This document shows, in pieces, positions 1-8,409 of a DNA stretch of 24,776 bases. Below the pieces are notes generated by a model, which worked only from the letters and a program-made list of their open reading frames with translations, was not told the origin of the DNA and ran no database searches. The position numbers and the translations under genes were made by a program. The number at the start of each line of letters is the position of its first letter. Within the stretch, counting starts at the first letter, position 1. This stretch comes from CAZIGM01 sp964538675 (GTDB lineage: Bacteria > Bacillota > Bacilli > Tepidibacillales > Tepidibacillaceae), in NCBI GenBank assembly GCA_964538675.1, contig CAZIGM010000029.1, forward strand, positions 1-24,776. The letters are read 5' to 3'.

Positions 1-450
1 CATATCTTTTAACAAGGAGAAAGGGTGGGCTAAACACTCTATTCTATTATTCTTTTGAATTCCTCTTAAAGCTTTTAACCAAATCTTCTTACTTTCATCT
101 TTATTACATTTAATCTCATTACGACTAATAAACTTCATGTTTCCTATTGGTATTCGATGCATTGCTCCAACAATTCTTACTTTTTTGCTATATATATCTT
201 CCGATACATCTAACCCGCCATTCCAATCGAGTAACTTCGCTTCAACTCCTCCTATTACATCAACAAAAAGTTTGTACTTCTTTTTGCACCTTTCTACTTC
301 TTCAAAATATTTATCCGTCCAATCAGAAGTTTTCCAGACATGGTCCGTAAAACATACTGTCTTTAAGCCTAAGGATATTGAGCAATCTATCATTTCCTCT
401 ATGGAATTATTTCCATCTGAGAAATTAGAGTGTAAATGCATGTCCCTCAT
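1..450 (-). CDS. PHP-domain metal-dependent hydrolase, 3' end beyond window
   Basis: The 150 visible codons run open to base 1, so the gene is cut by the window edge. PHP-type metal-ligand motifs are in order: HLHSNFSDG (residues 5-13, HxH), FTDH (34-37), GGVEAK (67-72), GAMH (95-98) and AHPF (141-144). PHP proteins are metal-dependent phosphoesterases such as histidinol phosphatase and the CpsB/YwqE phosphatases. The start at 450 is chosen because GAGGTG lies 10 bases upstream; the Met at 441 would be too far from it. It overlaps the preceding ATP-grasp gene by 26 bases, so the two are probably translated together. As the last visible gene of the polysaccharide operon it may act on a sugar phosphate or a phosphorylated product, but this is inference. 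The substrate is unknown and histidinol phosphatase is unlikely given the neighbours. Confidence 0.8.
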   Translation of the reverse strand, partial: MRDMHLHSNFSDGNNSIEEMIDCSISLGLKTVCFTDHVWKTSDWTDKYFEEVERCKKKYKLFVDVIGGVEAKLLDWNGGLDVSEDIYSKKVRIVGAMHRIPIGNMKFISRNEIKCNKDESKKIWLKALRGIQKNNRIECLAHPFSLLKDM

Positions 451-1489
451 TATCGAAGTACACCTCATTCCAATATCGAACCATTTCTACATCCCATTTA
501 ATATTAACTTTAGGGATTCTCTCTCGTAATACTTGTTTAATTCCTAAATAAGGTAGATTAACTCCTGCTGCCGCACAAGCTACAATTGATCCCTGAACTC
601 TTGGATTTATTTCTAATATTTTCACTTTTCCATCTCGTGAAAAACGAACCTGTATACCAATATTTCCATGTAATTTAAGATGCTTTGCAACTTCAAAGCA
701 GTATTCGATAACATTCTGATTATTCTCAATTACACAAGAAGTACTTATTCCACCATTCATTGCTTTTCTAAGTCTAGGAATGCAATAATAAACAGTTCCA
801 TTGTCAACAAGCATATCGACACTATATTCGTCACCTGGTAAATACTCCATAACTAGTAATTCTGGTATTTCTATCATTGATTTTAATATTTCGTTTGCTT
901 CTTCAAATTTAATGTATGTAGAATTTGGCTTTTCTCCAAAAAGTAATTTCCCTCTATCCTTTGTGTTGTCTATAATACGGAAGCCTCGACTACCATTTGA
1001 CTTAGTCGGTTTAAAACATATTACCTTTTCCGGATAACCCATCTTAACACAAGCTTCATGAAATTCTGTTGATTTTGTGGTTATTGTATGTTCTGGTACT
1101 TCTATTCCCTCTTCTTTTAAATTACTTAATAGAAGTCCCTTATCATTAGCAATTCTTAAATTTTCAATTGGAGATACACATACTTTTATATCTTCATCCA
1201 TAAATATTTTTTTGTGTTCTGAAAAAACTTCTAATTCTTTTGTTACTAATGGCTGTATTACATCTATATCATGAGTCTTAGCTATAGTTAAAATAGATTT
1301 AATAAAGTCAGGACTACTTGCAGGTGGTATTGTGTGAAATGCGCCTAAATGCTTTATTGTCGGAACACGATTTTTAATATCAACTCCAACTACTTTAATT
1401 GTTCGTTCTCCATTGTTTCTATAACAAGAAATTATACCTGGTGCTCCTGGTGCTCCAGCACCAGTCATTAAAACCTTTATATCTTTCAT
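425..1489 (-). CDS. ATP-grasp domain protein (carbamoyl-phosphate-synthase-like ligase)
   Basis: 354 residues. The N-terminus (residues 5-20, with GAGAPGAPG) looks like the pre-ATP-grasp nucleotide fold. The ATP-grasp fold follows, with CFKP (158-161), a GSRGF glycine-rich loop (166-170), MEYLPGDEYSVD (214-225) and the metal/ATP motif EINPRVQGS (293-301). The family joins a carboxylate to an amine or thiol through an acyl-phosphate. An upstream in-frame ATG at 1504 is rejected because the ribosome site GGAGG lies inside that extension, 8 bases before the Met at 1489. That start also gives an ATGA overlap with the deacetylase stop. In a polysaccharide operon it may attach an amino acid or similar group to a sugar or carrier; this is inference. 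It is too short to be carbamoyl-phosphate synthase itself. The 3' end overlaps the PHP gene. Confidence 0.85.
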   Translation of the reverse strand: MKDIKVLMTGAGAPGAPGIISCYRNNGERTIKVVGVDIKNRVPTIKHLGAFHTIPPASSPDFIKSILTIAKTHDIDVIQPLVTKELEVFSEHKKIFMDEDIKVCVSPIENLRIANDKGLLLSNLKEEGIEVPEHTITTKSTEFHEACVKMGYPEKVICFKPTKSNGSRGFRIIDNTKDRGKLLFGEKPNSTYIKFEEANEILKSMIEIPELLVMEYLPGDEYSVDMLVDNGTVYYCIPRLRKAMNGGISTSCVIENNQNVIEYCFEVAKHLKLHGNIGIQVRFSRDGKVKILEINPRVQGSIVACAAAGVNLPYLGIKQVLRERIPKVNIKWDVEMVRYWNEVYFDNEGHAFTL

Positions 1490-2232
1490 CGTACATCCTC
1501 CCATACCAGATACTCATTTAAGTCCCTAAAGTTTTCAGAAAAAATTTTGTATCGTTCTCTATTTGCAGAATGTATGAATTTAAAAATCTTATCTTTAGTT
1601 TCCTCCTCATTTCTGCTATACCAAAAAGGATGAGTCAATATATGGAGTCTATCAAACTTATGACTTTCAATTACTGAAAACGCATCTTCTCTCCAATGCA
1701 TACGAGAATCTGATATGTATTTAAAATCTTTAAAGAACTTATAAGAATAACTGTTTATTACATTACTTATTCTAACTTCGTTTTTAAGTGCAAAATTGGA
1801 AGGTCGATGCATTGAAACAGTATTTATGGTAGTACCAAGTGCTTTTCCTAATATATGAAGTTCTTCGTTAATAAATTCATTAAATAAGCTTTCATCTTTA
1901 TTAATTGTATATTTTGTTTCATCAAAGTGTAATCCAATTTCATGTCCTAAAGATATTATCTTATCAATGGCTTTAAGAGTTTTTTCTGAAAATACATTGT
2001 AAAAATCGCTACTAACGAGAAAAAAATACGTGGAATATAAATTATTACTAATAGTTGATTCAAAAATAGAGAACTCTAATGCTTTGTTAACGTCATAATC
2101 TACATCATGGCGAAGAATACATGGTCTATCGACTTCATTAAAATTATGATAATTAGCAATTGAGTATCCATTGGAGATTATTTTTTCTATTAAACTATTG
2201 TAATAGTTATATGTAAATCTAAAATCTTTCAT
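1486..2232 (-). CDS. polysaccharide deacetylase-like (NodB-fold) protein
   Basis: 248 residues, no signal peptide, so probably cytoplasmic. NodB-type motifs are visible: RHDVDYD (41-47), where the Asp pair would be catalytic base and metal ligand; LGHEIGLHFD (95-104), the usual metal-binding HxxxH; SMHRPS (140-145); and LTHPFWYS (199-206). Spacing is that of the short cytoplasmic deacetylase-like proteins found in polysaccharide clusters rather than secreted peptidoglycan deacetylases. The likely job is removing an acyl group from a nucleotide-linked or lipid-linked sugar; the substrate cannot be told. The start codon shares one base with the stop of the UDP-sugar dehydrogenase gene (TAATG), with GAGG just upstream, and the stop overlaps the ATP-grasp start by four bases. 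All three are therefore probably made in step. Confidence 0.8.
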   Translation of the reverse strand: MKDFRFTYNYYNSLIEKIISNGYSIANYHNFNEVDRPCILRHDVDYDVNKALEFSIFESTISNNLYSTYFFLVSSDFYNVFSEKTLKAIDKIISLGHEIGLHFDETKYTINKDESLFNEFINEELHILGKALGTTINTVSMHRPSNFALKNEVRISNVINSYSYKFFKDFKYISDSRMHWREDAFSVIESHKFDRLHILTHPFWYSRNEEETKDKIFKFIHSANRERYKIFSENFRDLNEYLVWEDVR

Positions 2233-3545
2233 TATAAAACCTCAATATTCTCTCTATTTTTAATATTTTTCATAACATTTTTAGTGTCAAATATTATCTT
2301 TGCATGCTGTTGCACATATGAATACCCTACCTCTGAATGTGCAGTTGTAACAACAACTAAATCTGCATCATTAATAAGCTCAGAGGTTAACTCAGGTGCT
2401 CCCTTTCTTAAAACGCCATTTTCGAAATATTCTGGTACAAAAGGATCATAATAGACAACATTTGCACCTAATTTTTCGAACTCATCTATCACTCTAATTG
2501 CTGGGCTTTCTCTATAATCATCTATGTCTTGTTTGTAAGCTACTCCCAAAACAAGTATTTTTGCTCCATTCATAGTCTTCTTATAACGATTTAAAATCTT
2601 GCTTGCTCTTTCTACACAATATTCAGGCATACGATCATTTATCATCATTGAAGACTCTATCATTGAAGTATGAAAACCATACTCCCTCGCTTTCCAAGAC
2701 AAATAGTAAGGATCAAGTGGAATACAGTGTCCTCCTAATCCTGGACCTGGATAAAATGCCTGAAACCCATAAGGCTTTGTTTTAGCTGCTTCAATTACTT
2801 CCCAAACATTAATTCCCATTTTATTGCAAAGAATAGCAAGTTCATTAACTAGACCAATATTTACATTACGATAAGTGTTTTCCAAAATTTTTTCCATTTC
2901 AGCAATGGCAGGACTTGAAACAGTAAGAACATCTCCTTCCAAAACAGCCCTGTACATTGCAGCTATAACCTCTGTAGCATCCTCTCCAATAGCGCCAATA
3001 ACTTTAGGAGTATTTTTTGTCTTATAAATCAAATTGCCAGGATCAACTCTTTCTGGTGAAAATCCCAAATAAAAATCCTGTCCACATTTAAGTCCTGAGC
3101 CCTTTTCTAATATTGGTTTAAGTATTTCTTCTGTTGTACCAGGATAAGTGGTAGATTCTAACACAACCACCGTTTCTTTTTTAAGATATTTTGCAATTTC
3201 TTCAGACGAAGATTTAACATAGCTGATGTTTGGTTGTTGATGTTTATCCAATGGGGTAGGCACACAAATTGCTATAAAATCCACATCCTTTATAAAACTG
3301 AAATCAGATGTAGCTAAAAGAGTACCTTTTTTAACTATTTCCGAAAGATCATTGTCAACAACGTCACCTATATAATTATGACCAGCATTAACCTTATCTA
3401 CTTTTTCAGGTTGTATATCAAATCCTATAGTTTTAAAACCTGCTTTTGCTTTTTCTACAGCTAGAGGAAGTCCAACATATCCCAGTCCAACTACACCGAC
3501 GATAATTTTTTTGTTGTGAATTTTATCTAATATTTTTTGTTTCAC
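2232..3545 (-). CDS. UDP-N-acetyl-hexosamine 6-dehydrogenase (WbpA/WecC-type)
   Basis: 437 residues, full length for the UDP-glucose/GDP-mannose dehydrogenase family. It has an N-terminal NAD-binding Rossmann motif VGLGYVGLP (19-27), STTYPGTTEE (131-140), FSPERVDPGN (162-171), the central-domain Lys219 and Asn223, and the catalytic-cysteine motif GLGGHCIPLDPYY (269-281, Cys274). The C-terminal UDP-binding domain includes VLGVAYKQDIDDYRESPA. It oxidises C6 of a UDP-N-acetyl sugar to the uronic acid using two NAD. The motifs look more like WbpA/TviB/WecC enzymes than UDP-glucose dehydrogenase, but the exact sugar is uncertain. The start is GTG with GGGG eight bases upstream. It supplies an acidic sugar for the polymer made by this operon. 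The 62 bases to the upstream GT4 gene hold nothing recognisable. Confidence 0.9.
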   Translation of the reverse strand: MKQKILDKIHNKKIIVGVVGLGYVGLPLAVEKAKAGFKTIGFDIQPEKVDKVNAGHNYIGDVVDNDLSEIVKKGTLLATSDFSFIKDVDFIAICVPTPLDKHQQPNISYVKSSSEEIAKYLKKETVVVLESTTYPGTTEEILKPILEKGSGLKCGQDFYLGFSPERVDPGNLIYKTKNTPKVIGAIGEDATEVIAAMYRAVLEGDVLTVSSPAIAEMEKILENTYRNVNIGLVNELAILCNKMGINVWEVIEAAKTKPYGFQAFYPGPGLGGHCIPLDPYYLSWKAREYGFHTSMIESSMMINDRMPEYCVERASKILNRYKKTMNGAKILVLGVAYKQDIDDYRESPAIRVIDEFEKLGANVVYYDPFVPEYFENGVLRKGAPELTSELINDADLVVVTTAHSEVGYSYVQQHAKIIFDTKNVMKNIKNRENIEVL

Positions 3546-3607
3546 AATCTTTTCCCCTTTTCTTTTAAACTTAAAGATAAATAACTCAATTCTAACATCG
3601 CCTTTAG

Positions 3608-4843
3608 TTATACATTGATAATATCTATAAGAGAGTGAGTTAGATTTTCAAAACTATAATCTTCAGCTGCTTTACGAGCGTTTTTGCAATATTCAATGTA
3701 AACTTTTTCATTTAACTTTTTAAAATATAAAATGCTTTTTGCTATACTTTCTGCACTACTATCATTTAATTCAATACCTGCACTATATCTATCAATAAGT
3801 GAAAATCCTACTTTAAAAGTAAACAAAATTGGTCTACCAGAAGCAAAATAGTCAAACATTTTATTTGGAGAAACTCCATATCTGAAAAGTGATAAATTGT
3901 CTCCAACTGAGATATTTAACTGAGCTTTTGTTGTTATATATGGAATATATTCTTTACCGACCTTACCCTTGAAAGAAATATTATCAATTCTTTCTGCTTC
4001 AACTTGATTTTTTAAAACTTCTAATTGATCACCGTCACCCCATATAAGAAATTTTATATCTGGATCCTTTATTATTTTTGCTACATCAATTATCTTCTCA
4101 AGTTTGTTAACTACCCTTATTGAACCTGTATATACTACTTTAAATTTTTTTTCATCACTTAAATCTTTATCCTCAAAAACAAAGTGTTTTTTGTTATAAT
4201 CAAAAACTTCTAAATCAACTCCATTATTTATGTGATGTACTTTATTTATATCAATAGGTCCACCTTGACCCTTGTCCCAACCTTTTTCAAATATATATTC
4301 CAAACCTCCAGCCATGCTAAATATAAGCTTATCTGCCTTTTTATAAATCAATTTTTCAAAAACATATAGTAATTTGAGCAGTGGATTACTTTTCCTTACT
4401 ATATTGTAAGCTACAAAGCTTTCGGGCCATAAATCTCTGATTTCAACTATTGACTGACACTTATACTTCTTTGCTAATTGTATTGCTGCTATTGCAGCCA
4501 AAGGATGTGCTGAAGAACCAATAATAGTATCCGGCTTATCAAAATCGTTAGTTATTTTAAACAGATTTTTATAAAACTCGAACATAGCATAAATCCTTTT
4601 TATTTTGCTTTTTGAATAGTCACAGGTCTTAACAAAAACATATGAAAATTCACATTTTTTATATCTCTTATAAAGAGATTTATCCAAAATCATTTGTTTC
4701 TTTGAATTATGTAAATGACTCCCAACGAATACTATTGGCTCATAGCCTGCTCTTTTTAAATACTTCCCAAAATTATAATGTCTGTTTAAATGACCATATT
4801 CAGGTGGCATATTATATTGATTAAATATCCATATCTTTTTCAT
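3608..4843 (-). CDS. glycosyltransferase family 4
   Basis: 411 residues with the GT-B two-domain layout of GT4. The N-terminal acceptor domain includes EIRDLWPES (134-142), HINNGVD (204-210) marks the linker, and the donor domain starts at YTGSI (238-242). The nucleotide-sugar signature SPNKMFDYFASGRP (325-338) corresponds to the EX7E region. There is no signal peptide, so it acts at the cytoplasmic face. It resembles WbuB-type enzymes that add an amino sugar in surface polysaccharide synthesis, but donor and acceptor are not determined. AAGGAG lies 11 bases before the ATG, within the last codons of the phosphoglycosyl transferase gene, and the two genes overlap by ATGA. It is likely to add the second sugar to the lipid-linked primer made by that enzyme. 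Confidence 0.88.
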   Translation of the reverse strand: MKKIWIFNQYNMPPEYGHLNRHYNFGKYLKRAGYEPIVFVGSHLHNSKKQMILDKSLYKRYKKCEFSYVFVKTCDYSKSKIKRIYAMFEFYKNLFKITNDFDKPDTIIGSSAHPLAAIAAIQLAKKYKCQSIVEIRDLWPESFVAYNIVRKSNPLLKLLYVFEKLIYKKADKLIFSMAGGLEYIFEKGWDKGQGGPIDINKVHHINNGVDLEVFDYNKKHFVFEDKDLSDEKKFKVVYTGSIRVVNKLEKIIDVAKIIKDPDIKFLIWGDGDQLEVLKNQVEAERIDNISFKGKVGKEYIPYITTKAQLNISVGDNLSLFRYGVSPNKMFDYFASGRPILFTFKVGFSLIDRYSAGIELNDSSAESIAKSILYFKKLNEKVYIEYCKNARKAAEDYSFENLTHSLIDIINV

Positions 4844-5466
4844 TTTGATACCGGCTCCTTAACATTACCTACTTCTTTATATCCTATTCCTCCCTCAACA
4901 ACTCCCTCGTTCTTGACCACATTAATTATCGTTTTAAGAAAACAGTAAGCATCCATTTTAAAGCTTATTTTATCAACATATTCTCCATCTAGTTTGGCTT
5001 TTGACACGATAGAAAGTTCGTCTCTGCCATTAATTTGTGCCCATCCTGTAAGTCCTGGTCTAAAATCGTTAGCTCCGTATTTATCTCTTTCTCTTATCAA
5101 GTCATATTGATTCCAAAGGGCTGGACGGGGGCCAATAGTTGCCATAGTTCCAAACAGGATATTTATTATCTGTGGTAACTCATCTAGACTTGTTTTACGT
5201 AATACTTTTCCTACTCTAGTTATATACTGTTCTGGATTTTCAAGAAGGTGAGTTGGTCTATCTCTTGGTGTATCAATTTGCATTGTTCTAAATTTTAATA
5301 TATTGAAATATGTCTTATGAATTCCAAAGCGTTTTTGTTTAAATAGTACTGGTCCTTTAGAGTCAATCTTTATAGCTATAATAATTATAAAAAAAACAGG
5401 TGAAAGTATTAAAAGACCTCCTAATGTAAGAATGAAATCAATCAATCTTTTTATTACTAAATACAT
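4840..5466 (-). CDS. undecaprenyl-phosphate sugar phosphotransferase (short PglC-like type)
   Basis: 208 residues, matching the small monotopic phosphoglycosyl transferases (PglC, EpsL) rather than the long WbaP/WcaJ type. It has one hydrophobic membrane-entering segment (about 8-33), the basic KQKRFGIHKTYF stretch, FRTM (59-62), SLDELPQ (93-99) containing the DE pair typical of the active site, IGPRPAL (111-117) and RPGLTGWAQINGR (136-148). It moves a sugar-1-phosphate from a UDP-sugar to undecaprenyl phosphate, the committed priming step of polysaccharide synthesis. The preceding gene encodes a 4,6-dehydratase, so the primer may be a 6-deoxy amino sugar; this is inference. GGAG lies ten bases before the ATG. 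The 3' end overlaps the GT4 gene. Confidence 0.93.
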   Translation of the reverse strand: MYLVIKRLIDFILTLGGLLILSPVFFIIIIAIKIDSKGPVLFKQKRFGIHKTYFNILKFRTMQIDTPRDRPTHLLENPEQYITRVGKVLRKTSLDELPQIINILFGTMATIGPRPALWNQYDLIRERDKYGANDFRPGLTGWAQINGRDELSIVSKAKLDGEYVDKISFKMDAYCFLKTIINVVKNEGVVEGGIGYKEVGNVKEPVSK

Positions 5467-5528
5467 CTTATATGCACTCCTTATAATCTGGATAAACTAC
5501 AATACATATTTTAGTCTCTATTAATTTC

Positions 5529-7343
5529 TTATTCTCCTACTGCAACATAATTCTTGTTACTTCTATTGTTAACTATGTCAAACAAAATATCTTTTATTGC
5601 TTCATTTTCTAAGTTATTAAAGGATGTTAATAGATTGTTTATTTGCTTCATATTTATATCGCTTGACTTACCTATATAAATTTTAGGATATATTTGCTCT
5701 TTATGAATTTCATCTTCACTTAATAGTTCTTCAAATAGCTTTTCACCTGGTCTTATACCTATGTATTTAATCTCAACATCATTTTCAGAACGTCCTGATA
5801 ATTTAATAAGATTTTTTGCTAAATCCACAATTTTTACAGGATTTCCCATGTCTAATACGAATATTTCTCCTCCTTTGGCAAGAATACTTGCCTGAATAAC
5901 TAGTCTTGATGATTCAGATATTGTCATAAAGTATCTGCTCATATCTGGATGTGTTATTGTTATTGTCCCACCCTTTTCAATTTGTTCTCTAAATAATGGT
6001 ATAACGCTACCTCTACTTCCGAGAACATTTCCAAATCTAACTGTAACAAATCTTGTTTTGCTAACACTATTCATATGTTGAATAACCATTTCGGCAATTC
6101 TTTTAGTTGCTCCCATAACACTTGTTGGTTTTACTGCCTTATCTGTAGATATCATTACAAATGTATCAACGTTATTACTACTAGCTGCCTCAGCTATATT
6201 TTTTGTTCCGATAACATTGTTTTTAATTGCTTCATCAGGATTTTGCTCCATCAAAGGTACATGCTTGTGAGCAGCTGCATGATATATAACATTCGGTTTA
6301 TAAAGTTTAATTACTTTAAACATTTTTTTTCGATCTTGAATATCCGCTATTTCCGTTATTAATTCAATATTTTTATAAATATCTTTTAAATCTTTATTAA
6401 TGAAATATATACTATTTTCACCGTGCCCTAACAAAATAATTTTTTCAGGTGAAAATTTAGCGACTTGTCTACATATTTCAGAGCCTATTGAGCCTCCCGC
6501 ACCAGTAACCAAAATCACTTTCCCCTTTATTTCTTGACTTATGTTCTTCGTGTTTAACTCAACAGGTTCTCTTCCTAATAGTTCCTCTACATTTACTTCT
6601 CTTAAACTATTAATCGATATATTTCCTAGTATTAAATCCTCAATTTTAGGAAGTATTTGTGTTTTTACTTGTGTTTTTACACATTTGTTATGTAATTTAT
6701 ATAATTCCTGTTTTCTTAATGAAGGAATTGCAATTATAATACTATTTATTTTAAATTTAGCAATTACTTGATCTATACTATCTATTCCACCGACAACAGG
6801 AATTCCCATAATGTTTAGTTGGTGTTTATTAACATCATCATCAATGAATGCTATTGGATTTAAACCACTTTCATCATTATTTTTAAGATGTCTAGCAATC
6901 ATCATACCAGCTGAACCTGCTCCTATTATTAATGCCCTTTTTTTATAAATTTTTCTATTTATATATTTTTCCCTAAATAAACGCCAAGAAAATCTTGAAC
7001 CACCAATTAAAATAATATGTATCATCCACGTTATTGAAAGTATATCCATATATATTTTTGTAAAGGTTATCAATTGTGTTAATGCAGTTATTAATATGGT
7101 TAAAGTAATGGCTTTAAATATTGCTAATAATTCGCCTATGCTAGCATACTCCCAAGCACGTTTATATAATTTATAGATATGAGCAAATACATGATGAGAT
7201 ACAAATATAGTTATGGAACTAATTATTAATATACGATTATTTAGATCTTGTCTAGGAAGTAAAAAGAAAGTACTGTAGATTGAGGTCATTACGATTATTG
7301 AATCTAAGAGCATTAAATAAATTAATCTACTTCTATAACTCAA
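5529..7343 (-). CDS. membrane nucleotide-sugar 4,6-dehydratase (CapD/WbpM/PglF family)
   Basis: 604 residues, full length for the membrane-bound family. Four transmembrane helices (about 7-29, 37-56, 73-94, 99-116) come first. A CoA-binding-like Rossmann domain follows with IIGAGSAGM (139-147), then the catalytic short-chain dehydrogenase domain with VTGAGGSIGSE (279-289), HAAAHKHVPLME (355-366) and STDKAVKPTSVMGATKR (399-415). The MxxxK at 410-414 is the Ser-Met-Lys variant known from WbpM-type enzymes, in place of Ser-Tyr-Lys. It makes a UDP-4-keto-6-deoxy-HexNAc, the precursor of sugars such as QuiNAc or bacillosamine. The start is TTG, supported by AAAGGAG ten bases upstream; no ATG fits. 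The 121 bases before it are very AT-rich with weak inverted repeats. Confidence 0.92.
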   Translation of the reverse strand: MSYRSRLIYLMLLDSIIVMTSIYSTFFLLPRQDLNNRILIISSITIFVSHHVFAHIYKLYKRAWEYASIGELLAIFKAITLTILITALTQLITFTKIYMDILSITWMIHIILIGGSRFSWRLFREKYINRKIYKKRALIIGAGSAGMMIARHLKNNDESGLNPIAFIDDDVNKHQLNIMGIPVVGGIDSIDQVIAKFKINSIIIAIPSLRKQELYKLHNKCVKTQVKTQILPKIEDLILGNISINSLREVNVEELLGREPVELNTKNISQEIKGKVILVTGAGGSIGSEICRQVAKFSPEKIILLGHGENSIYFINKDLKDIYKNIELITEIADIQDRKKMFKVIKLYKPNVIYHAAAHKHVPLMEQNPDEAIKNNVIGTKNIAEAASSNNVDTFVMISTDKAVKPTSVMGATKRIAEMVIQHMNSVSKTRFVTVRFGNVLGSRGSVIPLFREQIEKGGTITITHPDMSRYFMTISESSRLVIQASILAKGGEIFVLDMGNPVKIVDLAKNLIKLSGRSENDVEIKYIGIRPGEKLFEELLSEDEIHKEQIYPKIYIGKSSDINMKQINNLLTSFNNLENEAIKDILFDIVNNRSNKNYVAVGE

Positions 7344-7464
7344 TAGTTTTCTTCTCCTTTCAATTCAATATCAAATATAAAAAAAAACAAACCTCAATAT
7401 TAATAACCTTTTAATGTTATTCATTTGTTAAATTTCGCAAGTTTAATATTATTAATATGTCAAA

Positions 7465-8238
7465 TCAGATAACTTTAAAGATTTTCTTTCTCTTTGCAAT
7501 TTTTATTGGTATATCAACATATATATCCCTTCCTAATAAAATGTTTTCTGCATTTTTTTTGTATCGATCCACTATATCCTCCCCTACATATTTTTCAAGC
7601 ATGTAATATGCTTCTTTCAGATTATATTTTCTTCCACCATAAGCCTTATGAGCATCTGTTGCAATTAAGTGTGCAAGATTATGATCAATTAATTGAAATG
7701 CGAACTTTTGAATATCCTTATTAAATACTCCTAATAAACTACTGGACGTTATTTGAATCAATGCCCCTTTTTTTACTAGTTGATATATTTTTAATGGATT
7801 ATTACGAATTTCTTCATTTCTTTCTGGGTGTGGAATAATTGGTATGTATCCTTCTAATTGAATACCAAAAATCAATTGTTCAATAGACTTTGGTACTTCA
7901 TAATATGGTAACTCAACGAGGACGTATTTCTTGTTATCATTTAGCGTAAGAAACTGATCATTTTTAAGGTCCTTTATAAAATTGTCATAAATCTGAGTCT
8001 CATTTCCAGGGAATACATGAACTGGTATGTTCTCTCTCTTAAGTAGTAAATTAAGTTCATTTACCTTTTTAACAATATTTTTTTTTGTGTTATCATAAAC
8101 TCCATTTCGATGATGAGGGGTTGCTATTATACCTTTAATTCCATTTGCAACTGCAATTTTTGCCATAATAATTGACTCAACCCAGTCTATAGCACCATCA
8201 TCGACCTTTGGTAATATATGGCTATGAACGTCTATCAT
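7465..8238 (-). CDS. cpsB: tyrosine-protein phosphatase, CpsB/YwqE PHP type
   Basis: 257 residues, matching CpsB/CapC/YwqE in length and order of motifs: MIDVHSHILPKVDDG (1-15, metal-binding HxH), ATPHHRNGVY (39-48), PGNETQIY (77-84), PHPERNEEIR (136-145) and ATDAHKAYGGR (193-203). These are manganese-dependent phosphotyrosine phosphatases that remove phosphate from the tyrosine tail of the BY-kinase, here encoded just upstream, and so control polymer assembly and length. GGAGG sits seven bases before the ATG. The gene order is C-D-B rather than the streptococcal B-C-D. A hairpin separates it from cpsD, so its expression may be lower than that of the kinase pair. Confidence 0.93.
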   Translation of the reverse strand: MIDVHSHILPKVDDGAIDWVESIIMAKIAVANGIKGIIATPHHRNGVYDNTKKNIVKKVNELNLLLKRENIPVHVFPGNETQIYDNFIKDLKNDQFLTLNDNKKYVLVELPYYEVPKSIEQLIFGIQLEGYIPIIPHPERNEEIRNNPLKIYQLVKKGALIQITSSSLLGVFNKDIQKFAFQLIDHNLAHLIATDAHKAYGGRKYNLKEAYYMLEKYVGEDIVDRYKKNAENILLGRDIYVDIPIKIAKRKKIFKVI

Positions 8239-8345
8239 GTTAATCCTCCAGAAAATCTATTTTACTAATCTTATGCAAAGTAATTAGAAATATTATTTAT
8301 TATTTATAATCTTTTTTTCATACTTATAATTTCTTCATAAAATAG

Positions 8346-8375
8346 ATACTAGCCTAACAAAAGTTAGACTAGTAT
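8346..8375 (-). terminator. hairpin in the cpsD-cpsB spacer, possible partial terminator
   Basis: An inverted repeat ATACTAG-C-CTAAC / GTTAG-A-CTAGTAT with an AAAA loop gives a 12-bp stem with one internal mismatch. On the minus strand it is followed by CTATTTTATG, a weak U-tract. It lies 34 bases after the cpsD stop and 107 bases before the cpsB start. It could end part of the transcription or protect the upstream mRNA. The T-run on the plus-strand side is stronger, but no plus-strand gene leads into it. Confidence 0.55.
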
Positions 8376-8409
8376 TTCATTATTTTTTGAATATATTATT
8401 TTATTTTAA

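Noticed and set aside
137..529. Plus-strand open frame of 130 codons
   Set aside because: It is antisense to the PHP and ATP-grasp genes, has no ribosome site and reads as low-complexity serine/leucine-rich sequence.
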